From Azolla caroliniana (lineage: Eukaryota > Polypodiophyta), in the NCBI GenBank assembly GCA_043228905.1, contig JBHGNT010000011.1:5270001-5334000 (forward strand): 64,000 nucleotides of DNA. Direction: 5' to 3'. The notes below the pieces were generated by a model, which ran no database searches, had not been told where the DNA came from, and saw nothing but the letters and a program-made list of their open reading frames with translations. Both the position numbers and the translations under genes were made by a program. Shown one piece after another: positions 9,838 to 19,880 of this stretch; the first letter of the stretch is position 1, and the number at the start of each line of letters is the position of its first letter.

Positions 9838-11560
9838 TATGTACTAATGTTTCTTTGTTTGTCTTTTGTCTTTTGATTGATGGTGATCGATCGATGTGCG
9901 ATCGGCCTTGATCCAGACAACGATCAACAAAGAACTTCGGTAACTCTTTCCGTAATTTTATTTTATTTCTTTCTATTCTCTCCTCTCCCATCTAATCATG
10001 TGTTTAGTTTATATGTCATTTTTTTTCATTAAGTCAATGATGTTGTGATCTTTAATTGATTATCTAAAACGTTTACATATGTGCACGAGGTCAATACCTC
10101 GTTTGACATATTAATAATATATGATGAGTGTCGTATGCGTACGAGGTTAATACCTCAATCACGTATTACGTTCTCGAACATATGTTACGTTCGCGTATGA
10201 GTTTAATACCTTGATTTGTTGTAAAGGATATGCGTTTGGTCTCGTATGCGTAAGAGGTCAATACCTCAATTGCATATTACGATGATCTCTTATTTGTGGA
10301 TGTTTCGTGTGCGTAGAGGTATATACCTCGATTACGTATCTCAATCACATCATTTGTGGCTATTTAATATAACGATATGTTTAATATAGGCATATGTGGT
10401 CACGTATATACGTATTTGATCGTATATATGTGATAAGTAAACATGTGTATATTCGTTATTACGTGATTATATCGAAAGTTGTCCTTGTCAGGAAAAGGAT
10501 GTTGGTGGCCGTCCTCACATTTTTTGAGAATGGTGTTGTCACCATCCCTTTTTCAACAATTTTTGATTGTTGACAACCCCGTTGATGACCTCGATTTCGT
10601 TACGTAAAGAAACGCCTATAGCCATAATGATGTTGAGTACGTAGGGTTTGACCCACTTCAAGTGAGGTCGCTCCAATGACATACGTATCCAACATCCCTC
10701 CCTCGTTACATGGATACGATGCCACCATGAGCTCGTTCTTACGAGAGGCATTCGTAATGACGTGACCATGTGATGGGTCGCATGGGTCTACTACGAAACG
10801 AGGGTTCATTTGGCTTGACCATTAGGTTGCACTTTGGCGTATGCCATTGTAAGTACAAGACTTGAGGTTAGGTAACGTACCAACATAGTTTTGGTAAATG
10901 AGGGCGAAATAAGGACCCTTGACATATATGTTCTTTTAAAAAAAACATATATGATCAAATGCCTCGCATATCTTTTATACGCATCAAACATTAAGCATTT
11001 GAGAAGAGAAACTTACTTGGTTGGCTCAAGTGTTTAATGTATTTGTTCTCGAGGTCTCGAGTTCAAATATGACCAAGACCATACAACATCCTTGATACAT
11101 ATGACTATAACACATGTTTAGACTTAAGGTCTAAGTGCACCTCGGGGTCCTCGTAATAGGACTTAAAGAGCCCAAACCACATATGTGGGCAAAGAAACAT
11201 AGTTTATTGTTAACATTTTTTTCGTGTATAAACTATTCATGACGCGAACAAGCCGCCATGAAAAAATCGATATAGAGATCAGGGAAAGACATTAAATTGT
11301 CACCCCCATGGTTTTTAAAACACCTTTGTGTTACCATAGTAACCTTATCTTGAACCTCATCTCATACGTCTAGAGGGGTATTGAGATGAGATCATGATAT
11401 CGATTAATGTTTGCCCATGATATGTTTACATCACGACATGATGTTATGACTATCTCTCTGACCTTATCCTATTTCTTTTCTAGAAATAATCTTTAATGGT
11501 TCAAATTAACGACCCGATGTCATCCGCTCAAGCGGAAGGAACTCAAGGGAATCCTCCTGG
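9838..11560 (+). other. Long untranslated leader of gypsy element I
   Basis: About 1.7 kb between primer-binding site and gag has no supported protein. It is AT-rich and holds the hairpin array at 10080-10380. A tRNA-like stretch lies near 11012-11085, with TTGGCTCAAGTG resembling box A and GAGTTCAAAT resembling box B. Long leaders occur in some plant gypsy lineages. It may also contain later small insertions that I cannot delimit. Confidence 0.45.
10080..10380 (+). repeat. Tandem repeat with five hairpin units, period about 56 bp
   Basis: The palindromic core GAGGT-N4-ACCTC occurs at 10087-10100, 10143-10156, 10254-10267 and 10316-10329, with a degenerate unit at 10199-10212. Core spacings are 56, 56, 55 and 62 bp. 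Flanking words (CGTATGCGTA before, ATTACGT after) are shared between units. Each unit could form a 5-bp stem with a 4-nt loop, extended to 6 bp in the first unit. Position and structure suggest a role in the RNA leader, but no function is proven. Confidence 0.7.
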
Positions 11561-11564
11561 ATGA

Positions 11565-12614
11565 ATGTCCATTGAGATGTATTTGGCACAAATAACCCAA
11601 TACCTTAGTTTCACCGCTCAACAGATGACCGAACTTCGGCAATCTCAGAGTGCTCTTGAGGCACGTGTCATTAGTCTACAACGTGAGACTAATATACCTG
11701 ATGAGCGACAAGGTGAACCATCATTTGTCGTTAAGCCATTTATGGGAGACAAAAAGGAAAGAACCGAAGAAGCAATCTGCACATGGCTGGGACGATGGGA
11801 GTCCCATTTTGAGCTCTATCCCACACCAGATAGTACGAAGATTGCATATGTCAGCCGAGAACTCGGGGGTAAGGCCGCCGCCTGGTGGTGTGGGCTCCGT
11901 GCGTTGGGGAAATTGCCCGATACCTGGATAGATTTTGTCACAGTTTTCAAGGGCCAATTTCTACAACCTCCCTCTCGAACCGAGGCAGCACAAGCTTTAA
12001 TGAACCTCTCTAGTCGGAAATTTTCCTCACTAGAAGACTATGTCCACCATGCTAGAACCCAAAACCAAAAATCGGGTCTAGAAGGGGATAACTGGTTAAT
12101 AGCTTGTTTTGTCAATGGCATCCCCAATTCGGACTATCATTGGATAGTGCACGATAAGGATCCAAAATCCTTCGAAGAGGCCGTTGAAATAGTTCTTCGC
12201 TATCAACGCACTTTGAAGAAGGACCACAACAAACCCAACGAAGCGCCCGGGACTAAGCAGTTGCAATTTGTTGGGAAACGCAAGACACCCAACGAATTTC
12301 TGGATTGCGATTGTAAGCGACAACATCCTTTTTGCGTATTCTGCAAAAAGAAGGGTCACACAAAAGAGCAATGTCGAAAGCTCCAACGGAAAGAGCACGA
12401 CAACAAAGCTAAAACTGCAAACCATAAAGGTCAGATTCCTAATGTCCTTGAGGTCTATACACATCATTTAAGTAATTGTCAATGTTCTTTCCCTCACTAT
12501 GTATTGGGTCCCAATGATTTACTACGTGCAAACGGGTATATCAATGGATCTCCTGTACAATTTTTATTTGATTCGGAAAGCTCACACAATTTTGTGAATG
12601 ATCATTTGGTTTAG
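11565..12614 (+). pseudogene. Gypsy gag and start of protease (element I)
   Basis: A 349-codon frame starts at ATG 11565 (another ATG at 11561 is out of frame). An N-terminal helical stretch is followed by the retrotransposon gag core, with FVVKPFMGD, CTWLGRWESHFEL, AAAWW and FVTVFKGQFLQPPSRTEAAQAL. A zinc knuckle (CVFCKKKGHTKEQC) sits at 12333-12374, about residues 257-270. The frame runs into an aspartic protease region: FLFDSESSHNFV corresponds to LFDSGASHNFV, with the catalytic-loop Gly-Ala replaced by Glu-Ser. A TAG at 12612 ends it. The protein would package element RNA if intact. Confidence 0.8.
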
Positions 12615-12938
12615 ATATGGGGAATCCAACCCACCATAAGTGATCACACCTACACGGTGCCCTTGGCTGATGGAAGAGTACAATACATCAACGGGGCGAT
12701 TCATTAATTAGGAATTTCTATTGATACTTATATAGAGGAAGTAGACTTCCATGTAATGAATCTTGGTACCACCGATGTAATACGGGGTTATCCCTAGTTA
12801 TATAGTAAAAACTCTTCTTTATTTATTGATTGGGTTCGTCATTCCATTTCTTTTGTACTGAACGATTGTACGCATTTTATTCAATGTATCAAAAAACAAT
12901 CCCTCTCGATTGTTTCCTCGTGTTCATCAAAATCCGAG

Positions 12939-13840
12939 TTGTCTTGTTCTACGTTATTTTATTGTGTACTTGATTCGGACATTCATGTTTACAATATCGA
13001 TAATGTCCCGGTTCAATTAACATATTTTGAACAACAACAACTTGATGAAATCTTAAATGATTTTCATGATGTTTTTCCAAGTGAGCTACCTGATGGGTTA
13101 CCTCCTAAACGAAATATAGACCATCGTATAGATATTGTACCTGGTGTTGCACCAATAAGTATACCTCTGTATCGCTTAAGTCAGTCCGAAGAAGATGAGG
13201 TATCTAAGCAACTCAAGGACTATTTACGAATGGGTTATATACGTTATAGTAAATCTCCATGGGGTGCACCAATTCTCTTAGTAAAAAAGAAAGAGGGCAC
13301 ATGGCGTATGTGTATTAATTACCGACGCTTGAATAAAGTGATGATCAAGAATTCGTACCCATTGCCTCGGGCTGACGATCTAATTGACTGTCTCCAGGGA
13401 GCTCGGTATTTTACGAAACTTGATCTCCGTACTGGCTACCATCAAATACGAATAAGTGAGGACGATGTTCTTAAAACGGCATTTCGTACTCGCTATGGCC
13501 ATGTTACGAGTTTTTGGTTATGCCTTTTGGTTTTACCAATGCTCCGACTACTTTTCAACAAGAAATGAATGACATTTTCCGAGAACAACTTGGAAAATTT
13601 GTTGTTATTTTCTTGGATGATATTTTAGTTTATAGCCGTACATTAAAAGAACATGCTAGACATGTCCACTTTGTTTTACAAACATTGCGTGACAAACAGT
13701 TTTATGCGAAGATCTCAAAATGTGAGTTCTTCAAGAAATCAATTACTTATCTAGGACATCTCATAACCGAACGAGGAGTTGAAATTGATCCTTCTCGCAT
13801 TGAGAAAATCAAGCTTTGGCCCACTCTTTGGAATATTTGA
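12939..13840 (+). pseudogene. Gypsy reverse transcriptase (element I)
   Basis: The frame carries the pre-RT linker [22 protein letters not shown], then PYDIP-like [50 protein letters not shown] and, after a frameshift near 13503, [14 protein letters not shown] and the catalytic VIFLDDILVYS. An extra GT dinucleotide explains the shift: before it the frame is that of gag, after it the frame beginning 13514. A further stop follows at about 13838. The FLDD motif is intact. Order and spacing are normal for gypsy RT. Confidence 0.85.
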
Positions 13841-14594
13841 GAAGTTTGATCATTCCTTGGTTTTGTCGGGTTTTTGCGAAAGTCTCTTCGTAATTACTCC
13901 CAATTGACGATGCCGTTTACTGATCTTTTAAAAGGTCAAACGCGTAAGTCTACAAAACCTATTGTGTGGAATGCTACACTAAACCTCGCCTTTAAGGAAC
14001 TCAAGGACCTGGTTTGCAAGGCTCCTTCACTTCTTTTACCTGATCCTTCAAAACCTTTTGAGGTTGAAACCGATGCAAGCGATTATGCTATAGATGCTTT
14101 CTTGTATCAAGATGGTAAACCAATAGCATTTGAGAGTAAGAAACTTGATTCTACTCAATGTCGGTATACAGTTCAAGAAACAGAATTATTTGTAGTTATA
14201 CATGCGCTCAAAACATGGCACCATTATCTTTATGGAAATCGCTTTGTGGTAACTACGGACCACAAGTCCTTGAAATATTTTTGTGACCAACAAGACCTGA
14301 AAGGTCGGAAGGCACGATGGGCTGATCTCATCCAGGACTTAGATTTTTCCATACGATATCGTAAAGGTTCCATGAACACTTTCGTTGATGCACTAAGTCG
14401 CATCCGTGAAGTTAACATGCTTAGCTTCACTAAAATAACATCAGATCTTTATGATCACCTTCGAGGAAAGTATCTTGATGACAGTTATTTTGCAAAATAT
14501 TGGGCAAGAGTTGAGTCTGGAACAGACACCACCACATCCTCGAAGGAATACTTCCACATTGCTAACGGTTTGCTCTACCATAATGGGAAGGTTT
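13841..14594 (+). pseudogene. Gypsy RNase H (element I), cut by family A LTR
   Basis: In the same frame as the second half of RT come FTDLLKG, the RNase H start FEVETDASDYAI, a metal-site region with ETELFVVIHALKTWHHYLYG, and VTTDHKSLKYF. The domain ends with DALSRI. The following segment (SKEYFHIANGLLYHNGKV) normally leads into the integrase zinc finger but breaks off at the LTR boundary 14594/14595. Confidence 0.8.
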
Positions 14595-14659
14595 TGTTGG
14601 GAGACAGGTCCCTCCGGATGGGAAGGAAGAAGAACAGTGCCGACGAACAAACTCCGAAA

Positions 14660-14929
14660 CGGTATGAGGAGTACCCGGCTACGGAGAGCCAGATGATACA
14701 GACCCGGTGAAGACCGGATGAGGAGTACCCGGCTACGGAGAGCCGGATGATACAGTCCCGGTGAAGACCGGATTAGGAGTACCCGGCTACGGAGAGCCGG
14801 ATGATACAGTCCCGATGGAGACCAGATCAGGAGTACTTGGCTACGGAGAGCCGGATGATACAGGCCCGGTATGAACCGAATGAGGAGTACCCGGCTACGG
14901 AGAGCCGGATGGTGCAGAACCGGTGAGAA
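14660..14929 (+). repeat. 54-bp minisatellite, five units (5' LTR)
   Basis: Units begin at 14660, 14714, 14768, 14822 and 14876, each close to CCGGATGAGGAGTACCCGGC followed by TACGGAGAGCCGGATG. The period is exactly 54 bp, a multiple of three. Units differ by a few substitutions. A partial sixth (CCGGAGGAAGAG) marks the end. Confidence 0.85.
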
Positions 14930-15011
14930 CCGGAGGAAGAGACATATTCGTAAATATGTTTCTGAGAGCCCATCGAGGCTATATTTGTAAATAGCCGAAA
15001 AGTCATATTAG

Positions 15012-15019
15012 TATAAATA
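15012..15019 (+). promoter_or_regulatory. TATA box of family A 5' LTR
   Basis: TATAAATA lies about 80 bp after the minisatellite and about 80 bp before a GA-rich tract. The same octamer occurs in the 3' LTR at 23262-23269 in the same context, as expected for the element's RNA polymerase II promoter. Confidence 0.6.
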
Positions 15020-15392
15020 TGACTTAGGGCAAACTTTTAGTTGTTGTTGTCATTCTTCCTTGTTGGTGCAAGAAGAAGAGAGAGCAAGTAATAGTGTACA
15101 GAGAGAGAGAGAGAGAGAAAGAGGTCGTTGCCTCTGTTGTAACCGCCGCGTGTGGCGAAGATCTGTGAGCACGAGGTCGTTGCCTCAGTGAACTCACTGT
15201 TGTACATTCTCACATAGTGACAGTTTGCAGCCTGTGGGCTGCCGTGGTTTTTCCCTCTTTGGGTTTTCCACGTAAACCTCCTGTGTATCTTCCTCTCCTT
15301 TGTGTCGTGTTTTATTTCCCGTTTTCGGTGTATCATTCTACGCTCGGTTGTGGCCGAGCGTCGCGCATAAGGAACGTCGGGTTCCTATCAAG

Positions 15393-15404
15393 TGGTATCA
15401 GAGC
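15393..15404 (+). other. Primer-binding site of family A
   Basis: TGGTATCAGAGC follows the LTR end (CA) after the dinucleotide AG. It is complementary to the initiator-methionine tRNA 3' end. Confidence 0.85.
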
Positions 15405-15420
15405 GAAATCGACACAGAAA

Positions 15421-16260
15421 ATGGACGAATCATTTGGCGGCATGTTCAAGCTCACCGGCTCCAACTATTCAGTATGGAAGTCGAAGATGAGGGACATGCT
15501 CGTTGTTAAAGACCTCTGGTTGGCGGTTCAGTTTGGGGACAAGAGACCGGACAAAATCGACGCCACGATATGGGAGGTAATGCACATGAAGACAACGGCG
15601 TACATATAGTGCTTCATCGACATGAGCCTGTACAACAACTTCAATGAAGAGAGCAAGGCCCATGAGCTCTGGGAGAAGATCGGCATAATGTTTCAGAACA
15701 AAAATGTTGTCAATCAGGTGTCGGTATTCCGGAAGCTAGTAAGACTCCGGTACCAAGATGGCTCCAGCATGGCGGAGCATATGAATGCCTTCCAGGGGCT
15801 GATACACCAGGCAACTTCATTGGAAGTACCTCTTGCCGATGAGGTACTAGCGCTACTCCTACTCGGTTCCCTCCCGGATAGTTGGGAGACGTTGGTTGTC
15901 ACTTTGGGCAACGCCGGGCCGGAAGGAAAACGGTTATCCCTAGCAAGAGTAAAGTCGAGCTTGCTAGATGAGGAGGCGCGTCAGAAAGACAAAGATGCGA
16001 GCTCCGACTTGGAACGCGGAAGACATAGAAACCGTAGTCCCCAGAACCGGTAGAAGTCGGGGACATGGTCAAAGTCAAGGGGGAGGCCTATTTGCTACTA
16101 TTGCGGCAAGCCGGGACACTTCCAAAAGAACTGTCGGCATTTCCGTAAAGACAAGGAAACCAACGGTACCGATTCGAAGCAAACCCCGGACCATAACGGT
16201 AAAGACCGGAAGGGGCCGGACCGGAAGGGAACGACGGCAATCGCGGCAAGTGAAGAAGAG
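15421..16260 (+). pseudogene. Copia gag (family A), two amber stops
   Basis: ATG at 15421 opens a frame that continues into pol without a shift. The N-terminus MDESFGGMFKLTGSNYSVWK is the usual copia gag start. The UBN2-type capsid region follows (ESKAHELWEKIGIMF, SMAEHMNAFQGLIHQ, LLLGSLPDSWETLVVTL). A zinc knuckle, CYYCGKPGHFQKNC, lies at 16093-16134. Two TAG codons, 15607-15609 and 16051-16053, interrupt it. Apart from these, gag and pol form one open frame, the usual copia design. Confidence 0.8.
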
Positions 16261-19200
16261 TTGATGCTCACCACCGAGGAGAGTGAAATAAACCTTGCCG
16301 ACGACGAGATGACCTGGGTGGTAGACTCCGGAGCATCGTTCCACCTTACCCCGGACCGGAAATGCTTCTCATCCTACTCAGACGGTGACCACGGCTGTGT
16401 CCGGATGGGGAACGAAGGAACATGCCGAATTGTCGGCATAGGAGACGTGTGGCTGTCAACACCAACCGGATGCAAGTTGCTGCTGAAGGATGTCCGACAC
16501 GTTCCGGAAGTTTGTCTGAACCTGATATCAGCCGGTCGGCTAGATGATGAAGGTTACACGGGTAGCATCCGAAACAGTGTCATGAAGTTCAGCAAAGGGA
16601 GCCTGATTGTGGCTCGGGCCAGGAAGGTAAACACACTGTACCTGATGAATGCCCGGTTATGCCCGGAAGAAGTGAACGTGGCATCCGACACTACCGGTGA
16701 GCTGTGGCACAAGAGGATGTGTCACATGAGTGAGAAGGGGATGAAGAGGCTTGCAGACGACAACCTCATTCCAGTGAAGAACGTGCACTTAGAGAAGTGC
16801 ACTGATTGTCTGGCCGGTAAGCAGAACCGGACATCCTTCCGACCAAGGCCACTGATGAGACGTATTGCACCACTGGAGTTGGTGCATACAGATGTGTGTC
16901 AAGTAGACACGAAGTCACATGCCGGAGCGCAGTACTTCGTGACGTTCATACATGACCACAGTCGGAAGCTGTGGGCCACACCGTTGAAGACGAAGGATCA
17001 GGTGTTATCCGTCTTCAAAGAGCTCTACGCGAGAGTGGAAAGAGAAACCGGCCGGAAGTTCAAGGCGGTTCGAGCAGATAACGGAGGAGAATACCGGGGG
17101 CAGTTCGAGGAGTACTGCCGCTCGAAGGGAATCCGGCTCGAATTTACCGTGCCGAAGACGCCGGAACTAAACGGACTGGCCGAGAGGATGAACCGGACCA
17201 TAATGGAGAGGGTTCGGAGTATGCTAGCGCATGCAAAACTACCCAAGAAGTTTTGGGCTGAGGCACTGTCGACGGCGACATACGTGATAAATAGATCACC
17301 CTCAGTACCCTTGGACGAAGACACGCCACAGAGATTGTGGACCAGTAAGGAAGTATCCTACCGGCATCTGAAGGTGTTCGGGTGTCTCGCGTACGTGCAT
17401 GTAGATAAGGACCGGAGAGGAAAGCTAGATCCAAAAACCCGGCCATGCATATTCCTCGGTTACGGTGACGATGAGTTCGGCTACCGAGTGTGGGACCCGG
17501 TCGACAAGAAGGTATTCCGGAGTCGAGATATTATCTTCATGGAGGACAAGACGCTCGCCGACTGGGAGTCGGAGAAGAAGATAATGAACTCCGAGTCGAC
17601 AGGGAAGGATCGACTCTACGATGAGCAGACCCAACTGGCGAGAGACCGGTTAGCACTCGAGGAACCAGCCAGTTACGGTGAGAATACCGAACCGGCAGAA
17701 GAAGAAGTAGAGGAAGCTGAGACCAGAACCGGCCAAGACCCCGAATCGGATTCGGATGAAGAGCAAATGGAGGAGCCGGTTACCGAAGCCCGAAGACGTA
17801 GATATCCTCTCAGAGAGAGAAGGGCACCCCAGAGATTTCCGGATGCAGATCATGTTCTGCTGACCGATGAGGGGGAGCCGGAAAGTTTCGAAGAAGCGAA
17901 GGAAGACACCCACAGCCGAAAATGGTTAAGTGCCATGCAGGATGAGATGGATTCCCTGCATGAGAACCATATGTACGAATTGGTGGAGCTGCCGAAAGGA
18001 AAGCGGGCACTCCGAAACAAGTGGGTGTACAAGTTGAAACCAGGAGATGCCGGTAACCCCCCGAGATACAAAGCCAGGATCGTGGTGAAGGGGTTCCAGC
18101 AAAAGAAGGGCGTGGACTTCGACGAGATATTTGCCCTGGTAGTAAAGATGACCTCCATCCGGACGGTCCTGAGTATAGCAGCAAGGATGGACCTCGAGGT
18201 AGAGCAGCTGGACGTGAAGACGGCATTCCTTCACGGCGACCTCGAAGAGGAGATCTACATGAAGCAACCGGAAGGATTTGTGGAGAAAGGGAAGGAGCAC
18301 CTGGTATGCCAGTTGAAGAAGAGCCTGTACGGACTGAAGCAGGCTCCCCGGAAATGGTACCGGAAGTTCGACTCCTTCATGACCGATCAAGGGTACCACA
18401 AGACGCAGGCTGATCACTGCGTGTTTGTGAAGAAGTTCGAAGGAGGGGACTTCCTGATACTCCTCCTGTACGTGGATGACATGTTGATCATCGGACGAGA
18501 CCAAGTAAAAATACGGATGCTGAAGAAGGCTCTCAACCGGACCTTCTCAATGAAAGACTTGGTTCCAGCAAGACAGATGCTGGGGATGCACATCATCCGG
18601 AACCGGTCAGCAAAGCAATTATGGCTGTCACAGGAGAAGTATGTGACAAAGGTGCTTCACCGGTTCAACATGTCAGAAGCGAAGCCGGTCGGATCAGCAC
18701 TTCCGGCAAACTGCAAGCTATCCGGCAAGCAAAGCCCGAAGACGAAGGCAGAGAAGGCGGAAATGATGAAGATCCCATATGCCTCTGCCGTCGGGAGCTT
18801 GATGTACGCAATGGTGTGTACCCGACCGGATATAGGATACGCAGTCGGGGTGGTGAGTCGGTTTATGAGCAATCCCGACAAGGAGCACTGGAACGCGGTC
18901 AAATGGATACTCCGGTATTTGAAGGGCACTTCAAATATGTGTCTCCGATTCGGCTCCGGAAAACCTCAACTGGACGGTTTCACCGATGCGGACATGTTGG
19001 CTGATGTTGATACCAGCCAGTCTACATCCGGGTATGTGATGACATATGCAGGGGGAGCTGTTTCGTGTCAGTCGAGGCTGCAGAAGACGGTTGCATTGTC
19101 AACCACAGAGGTGGAGTACATGGTGGCTGTGGAAGCCGGCAAGGCAATATTATGGATGAAGGACTTCATCGGAGAGCTCGGTATACGGCAAGAGGAATAC

Positions 19201-19800
19201 CGACTCTATTGCGACAGTCAAAGTGCTATCCACCTTGCTAAGAATGCGGCCTACCATTCCCGGACGAAGCATATCCAGCGGAGGTATCACTGGATCCGGG
19301 AAAGAGTAGATGACCAGGTGTTCGCACTAATGAACTCCAAGTCGACAGGGAAGGATCGACCCTACGATGAGCAGACCCAACCGGCGAGAGACCGGTTAGC
19401 ACTCAAGGAACCAGCCAGTTACGGTGAGAATACCGAACCGGCAGAAGAAGAAGTAGAGGAAGCTAAGACCAGAACCGGCCAAGACCCCGAATCGGATTCG
19501 GATGAAGAGCAAATGGAGGAGCCGGTTACCGAAGCCCGAAGACGTAGATATCCTCTCAGAGAGAGAAGGGCGCCCCAGAGATTTCCGGATGCAGATCATG
19601 TTCTGCTGACCAATGAGGGGGAGCCGGAAAGTTTCGAAGAAGCGAAGGAAGACACCCACAGCCGAAAATGGTTAAGTGTCATGCAGGATGAGATGGATTC
19701 CCTGCATGAGAACCATATGTACGAATTGGTGGAGCTGCCGAAAGACAACGGCGTACATACGGTGCTTCATCGACATGAGCCTGTACAACAACTCCAATGA
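16261..19800 (+). CDS. Copia pol polyprotein, unit 1, with chimeric C-terminus
   Basis: A 1179-codon open frame. Residues about 21-26 are the protease VDSGAS. Integrase follows: ELWHKRMCHMSEKG leading to the zinc site, catalytic Asp in LVHTDVC, AVRADNGGEY at about 269-278, and Glu in LNGLAERMNRT. After an acidic linker, RT spans about 560-800 (VVKGFQQKKGVDFDE, DVKTAFLHGDLEEE, YVDDML at 737-742). RNase H spans about 893-1020 (DADMLADVDTSQSTSGY, CDSQSAIHLAKNAAYHSRT). At about 19336, just before the normal end, the frame jumps into a second copy of the integrase-RT linker (source 17586-18000), then into gag DNA read in another frame. The domains look intact, but gag upstream has two stops and the C-terminus is abnormal. 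Confidence 0.85.
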   Translation: MMLTTEESEINLADDEMTWVVDSGASFHLTPDRKCFSSYSDGDHGCVRMGNEGTCRIVGIGDVWLSTPTGCKLLLKDVRHVPEVCLNLISAGRLDDEGYTGSIRNSVMKFSKGSLIVARARKVNTLYLMNARLCPEEVNVASDTTGELWHKRMCHMSEKGMKRLADDNLIPVKNVHLEKCTDCLAGKQNRTSFRPRPLMRRIAPLELVHTDVCQVDTKSHAGAQYFVTFIHDHSRKLWATPLKTKDQVLSVFKELYARVERETGRKFKAVRADNGGEYRGQFEEYCRSKGIRLEFTVPKTPELNGLAERMNRTIMERVRSMLAHAKLPKKFWAEALSTATYVINRSPSVPLDEDTPQRLWTSKEVSYRHLKVFGCLAYVHVDKDRRGKLDPKTRPCIFLGYGDDEFGYRVWDPVDKKVFRSRDIIFMEDKTLADWESEKKIMNSESTGKDRLYDEQTQLARDRLALEEPASYGENTEPAEEEVEEAETRTGQDPESDSDEEQMEEPVTEARRRRYPLRERRAPQRFPDADHVLLTDEGEPESFEEAKEDTHSRKWLSAMQDEMDSLHENHMYELVELPKGKRALRNKWVYKLKPGDAGNPPRYKARIVVKGFQQKKGVDFDEIFALVVKMTSIRTVLSIAARMDLEVEQLDVKTAFLHGDLEEEIYMKQPEGFVEKGKEHLVCQLKKSLYGLKQAPRKWYRKFDSFMTDQGYHKTQADHCVFVKKFEGGDFLILLLYVDDMLIIGRDQVKIRMLKKALNRTFSMKDLVPARQMLGMHIIRNRSAKQLWLSQEKYVTKVLHRFNMSEAKPVGSALPANCKLSGKQSPKTKAEKAEMMKIPYASAVGSLMYAMVCTRPDIGYAVGVVSRFMSNPDKEHWNAVKWILRYLKGTSNMCLRFGSGKPQLDGFTDADMLADVDTSQSTSGYVMTYAGGAVSCQSRLQKTVALSTTEVEYMVAVEAGKAILWMKDFIGELGIRQEEYRLYCDSQSAIHLAKNAAYHSRTKHIQRRYHWIRERVDDQVFALMNSKSTGKDRPYDEQTQPARDRLALKEPASYGENTEPAEEEVEEAKTRTGQDPESDSDEEQMEEPVTEARRRRYPLRERRAPQRFPDADHVLLTNEGEPESFEEAKEDTHSRKWLSVMQDEMDSLHENHMYELVELPKDNGVHTVLHRHEPVQQLQ

Positions 19801-19880
19801 AGAGAGCAAGGCTCATGAGCTCTGGGAGAAGATCGGCATAATGTTTTAGAACAAAAATATTGTTAATCAGGTGTCGGTGA
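19336..19880 (+). repeat. Chimeric junction: duplicated linker plus gag piece
   Basis: 19336-19745 repeats 17586-17999 (acidic linker through VELPK) at over 95 percent by eye. 19745-19880 repeats gag DNA 15588-15724, including its own ATGAGCCTGTACAACAACT segment. At 19881 the sequence changes to the protease region, equivalent to 16386. The three joins share only a few bases (for example CGGTGA at the last), which suggests template switching rather than long-homology crossover. Confidence 0.75.

Larger units (their letters stand above)
9398..14594 (+). mobile_element. Ty3/gypsy element I, 3'-truncated
   Basis: The order LTR (9398-9825), primer-binding site, a long leader, gag, protease, RT and RNase H is that of a gypsy element. 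The sequence is cut at 14594 inside the segment after RNase H (HIANGLLYHNGKV), exactly where the family A LTR starts. Integrase and 3' LTR are not found anywhere in the window. Three stops in the protease region and one 2-nt frameshift in RT inactivate it. The left boundary adjoins family A-prime RT coding. Confidence 0.8.
14595..15390 (+). repeat. 5' LTR of family A composite
   Basis: The LTR starts TGTTGGGAGACAGGTCCC and ends ...GGGTTCCTATCA, two bases before the primer-binding site. It contains five 54-bp repeats (14660-14929), a TATA box TATAAATA at 15012-15019, and a GA microsatellite near 15101-15123 in the presumed leader. A CCGTGGTTTTTCCC...GGTTTTCCACGT segment follows, as is common in plant copia LTRs. 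It is 796 bp against 724 bp for the 3' LTR; one extra repeat unit accounts for 54 of those 72 bp. Confidence 0.8.

Noticed and set aside
14660-14929. CRISPR-like array
   Set aside because: Units are contiguous 54-bp repeats without unique spacers, inside an LTR of a eukaryotic retroelement.
15607-16053. Amber codons in gag as programmed readthrough signals
   Set aside because: Stops at two unrelated positions, one early in gag, are better explained as mutations; family relatives here have other stops elsewhere.
17025-18504. Several minus-strand frames of 87-192 codons opposite family A pol
   Set aside because: They are antisense shadows of the GC-rich plus-strand pol; no domain is recognisable and the same frames recur opposite unit 2.
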